Shown here: positions 63,294-64,000 of the stretch, in pieces | Layout of the letters: each line of letters starts with the position of its first letter | How positions within the stretch are numbered: position 1 is the first letter of the stretch | Assembly (NCBI GenBank): GCA_934728355.1 | Contig: CAKVEA010000001.1 | Coordinates: 62,001 to 126,000, forward strand | DNA length: 64,000 nt | Source: an uncultured Eubacteriales bacterium | GTDB lineage: Bacteria; Bacillota; Clostridia; Oscillospirales; Acutalibacteraceae | Direction: 5' to 3' | The notes under the pieces: generated by a model | What the model saw: the letters and a program-made list of their open reading frames with translations, nothing else | What the model was told of the DNA's origin: nothing | The model's database searches: none | Translations under genes and position numbers: made by a program

Positions 63294-64000
63294 TTATTCA
63301 GTTATAACCAGTTCTTTATATCTTCCGTTGTTTTTGATAAGCTCATCATGCTTACCACGTTCAACTACTTTTCCTTTATCAAGAACAATTATCTCATCAC
63401 AGTCTCTTATTGTAGAAAGTCTATGAGCAACCACTATACATGTACAACCCAAACGACGAATATTTTTCATAACAATATTTTCGGTTTTTGCATCAAGAGC
63501 AGAAGTAGCTTCATCTAAAATTATAACAGTAGGTTCTTGAGCAAGTGCTCTTGCAATTTCTATTCTTTGGCATTGTCCGCCTGAAAAATCTCTTCCGCCT
63601 TCTTTAAGAACATGGTTATACCCATCCGGACGCGCAACTATTGCATCATGAATATCGGAATCTTTTGCAGCCATCATTACAGCAAAATCCTCTATAGAAT
63701 CATCCCACATTTTAATGTTATTTTTAATTGTATCATGGAACATAACTTTTTCTTGGTCGACCATAGAAACCGAACTATGAAATCTATAAGATCCGACTTC
63801 ATCTTTAGTAAGACCATCAAATGTTATTTTCCCACTCCATGGTTTATAAAGTCCTGTAATAAGTTTAGCAATAGTCGACTTTCCGCTTCCACTTCCTCCG
63901 ACTATAGCTATCCAAGCACCAGGTTTAAGTGTCATACTAAAATTTTCCAAAAGAGGAGGAGCAAGTTTACTGTATCCAAAAGTTATATTTTCAAGCTTAA
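63294..64000 (-). CDS. NHLM-type ABC transporter, C-terminal ATPase part (5' end beyond window)
   Basis: The frame is open at base 64000, so only the C-terminal ATPase is visible (about 235 residues). It starts ...KLENITFGYSKLAPPLLENFSMTLK and has Walker A VGGSGSGKST, signature FSGGQCQRIEIARAL and Walker B VIILDEATSALD. The motif layout fits the peptidase/permease/ATPase partner of NHLM systems, whose C39 peptidase would lie outside the window. The gene is 20 bases upstream of 61108-63273 on the same strand. The peptidase is therefore inferred, not seen. Confidence 0.8.
   Translation of the reverse strand, partial: KLENITFGYSKLAPPLLENFSMTLKPGAWIAIVGGSGSGKSTIAKLITGLYKPWSGKITFDGLTKDEVGSYRFHSSVSMVDQEKVMFHDTIKNNIKMWDDSIEDFAVMMAAKDSDIHDAIVARPDGYNHVLKEGGRDFSGGQCQRIEIARALAQEPTVIILDEATSALDAKTENIVMKNIRRLGCTCIVVAHRLSTIRDCDEIIVLDKGKVVERGKHDELIKNNGRYKELVITE

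Noticed and set aside
1..64000. CRISPR arrays, tRNA, rRNA, insertion sequences, prophage genes
   Set aside because: I looked for repeated spacers, cloverleaf-like stretches, transposase or phage motifs and saw none.

Overview
The window is AT-rich DNA from a spore-forming, anaerobic, low-GC Firmicute of the Clostridia. Support for this: a zinc-type S14, a K+-dependent-type membrane pyrophosphatase, anaerobic ribonucleotide reductase, an IscS/IscU pair, and many sporulation or germination genes (SleC, SpoVT, SpmA/SpmB, SpoIIM, a SpoVB-type flippase). I cannot name the genus. No rRNA, tRNA, insertion sequence, prophage or CRISPR array was seen.

Layout. 1-10.3 kb (minus strand): 5' part of aspartate kinase, a class A penicillin-binding protein, the cortex-lytic enzyme SleC and a 1,891-residue repetitive surface protein. 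10.5-17.6 kb (plus): M14 peptidase, phosphohexomutase, ispE, metG, tatD, ispF, with an opposite-strand 42-residue asparagine-rich peptide not listed by ORF length cut-offs. 17.6-20.7 kb (minus): a Nif11-like leader peptide with a double-glycine site, rpsO behind an S15-type RNA leader, and hppA. 20.8-36.7 kb (minus): the S10-spc-alpha ribosomal superoperon from rpsJ to rplQ with secY, adk, map, a KOW protein, infA and rpoA. rpmD (L30) is absent; a promoter and stem-loop sit in its place, and infA has an unusual tail. 37-43.4 kb: HU, a divergent MazG-like protein, a SpoVB-like flippase, pgk, spoVT and spmAB. 43.5-51.2 kb: a cysteine-rich double-glycine peptide, iscU-iscS, glyQS, nrdG-like/nrdD, a small glutaredoxin-like protein and a leader-bearing macro-domain protein. 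51.4-59.5 kb: a PASTA pseudokinase, flavodoxin, rodA, a ZnuABC-type metal transporter, comEA, spoIIM and a pseudouridine synthase. 59.7-64 kb: a second large leader protein, frameshifted at an A8 tract, convergent with two NHLM-type peptide-export ABC transporters; the second runs off the window.

The most interesting theme is a set of four genes (17.6, 43.6, 49.8 and 59.8 kb) whose products carry an N-terminal region ending in L-x-x-[IVF]-x-G-G. Three have Nif11-like leaders of 70-74 residues. Two of these (macro-domain protein and frameshifted protein) share one architecture: leader, GG, signal-like hydrophobic stretch, a basic N-P-x-K region, a membrane-like segment, then a large C-terminal domain. 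With the nearby NHLM transporters this suggests a leader-dependent export system that handles whole protein domains as well as small bacteriocin-like peptides. All four genes have a TTGACA-17-nt promoter, and two share nearly identical promoter cores. The functional link is inference; motifs and promoters are read from the sequence.
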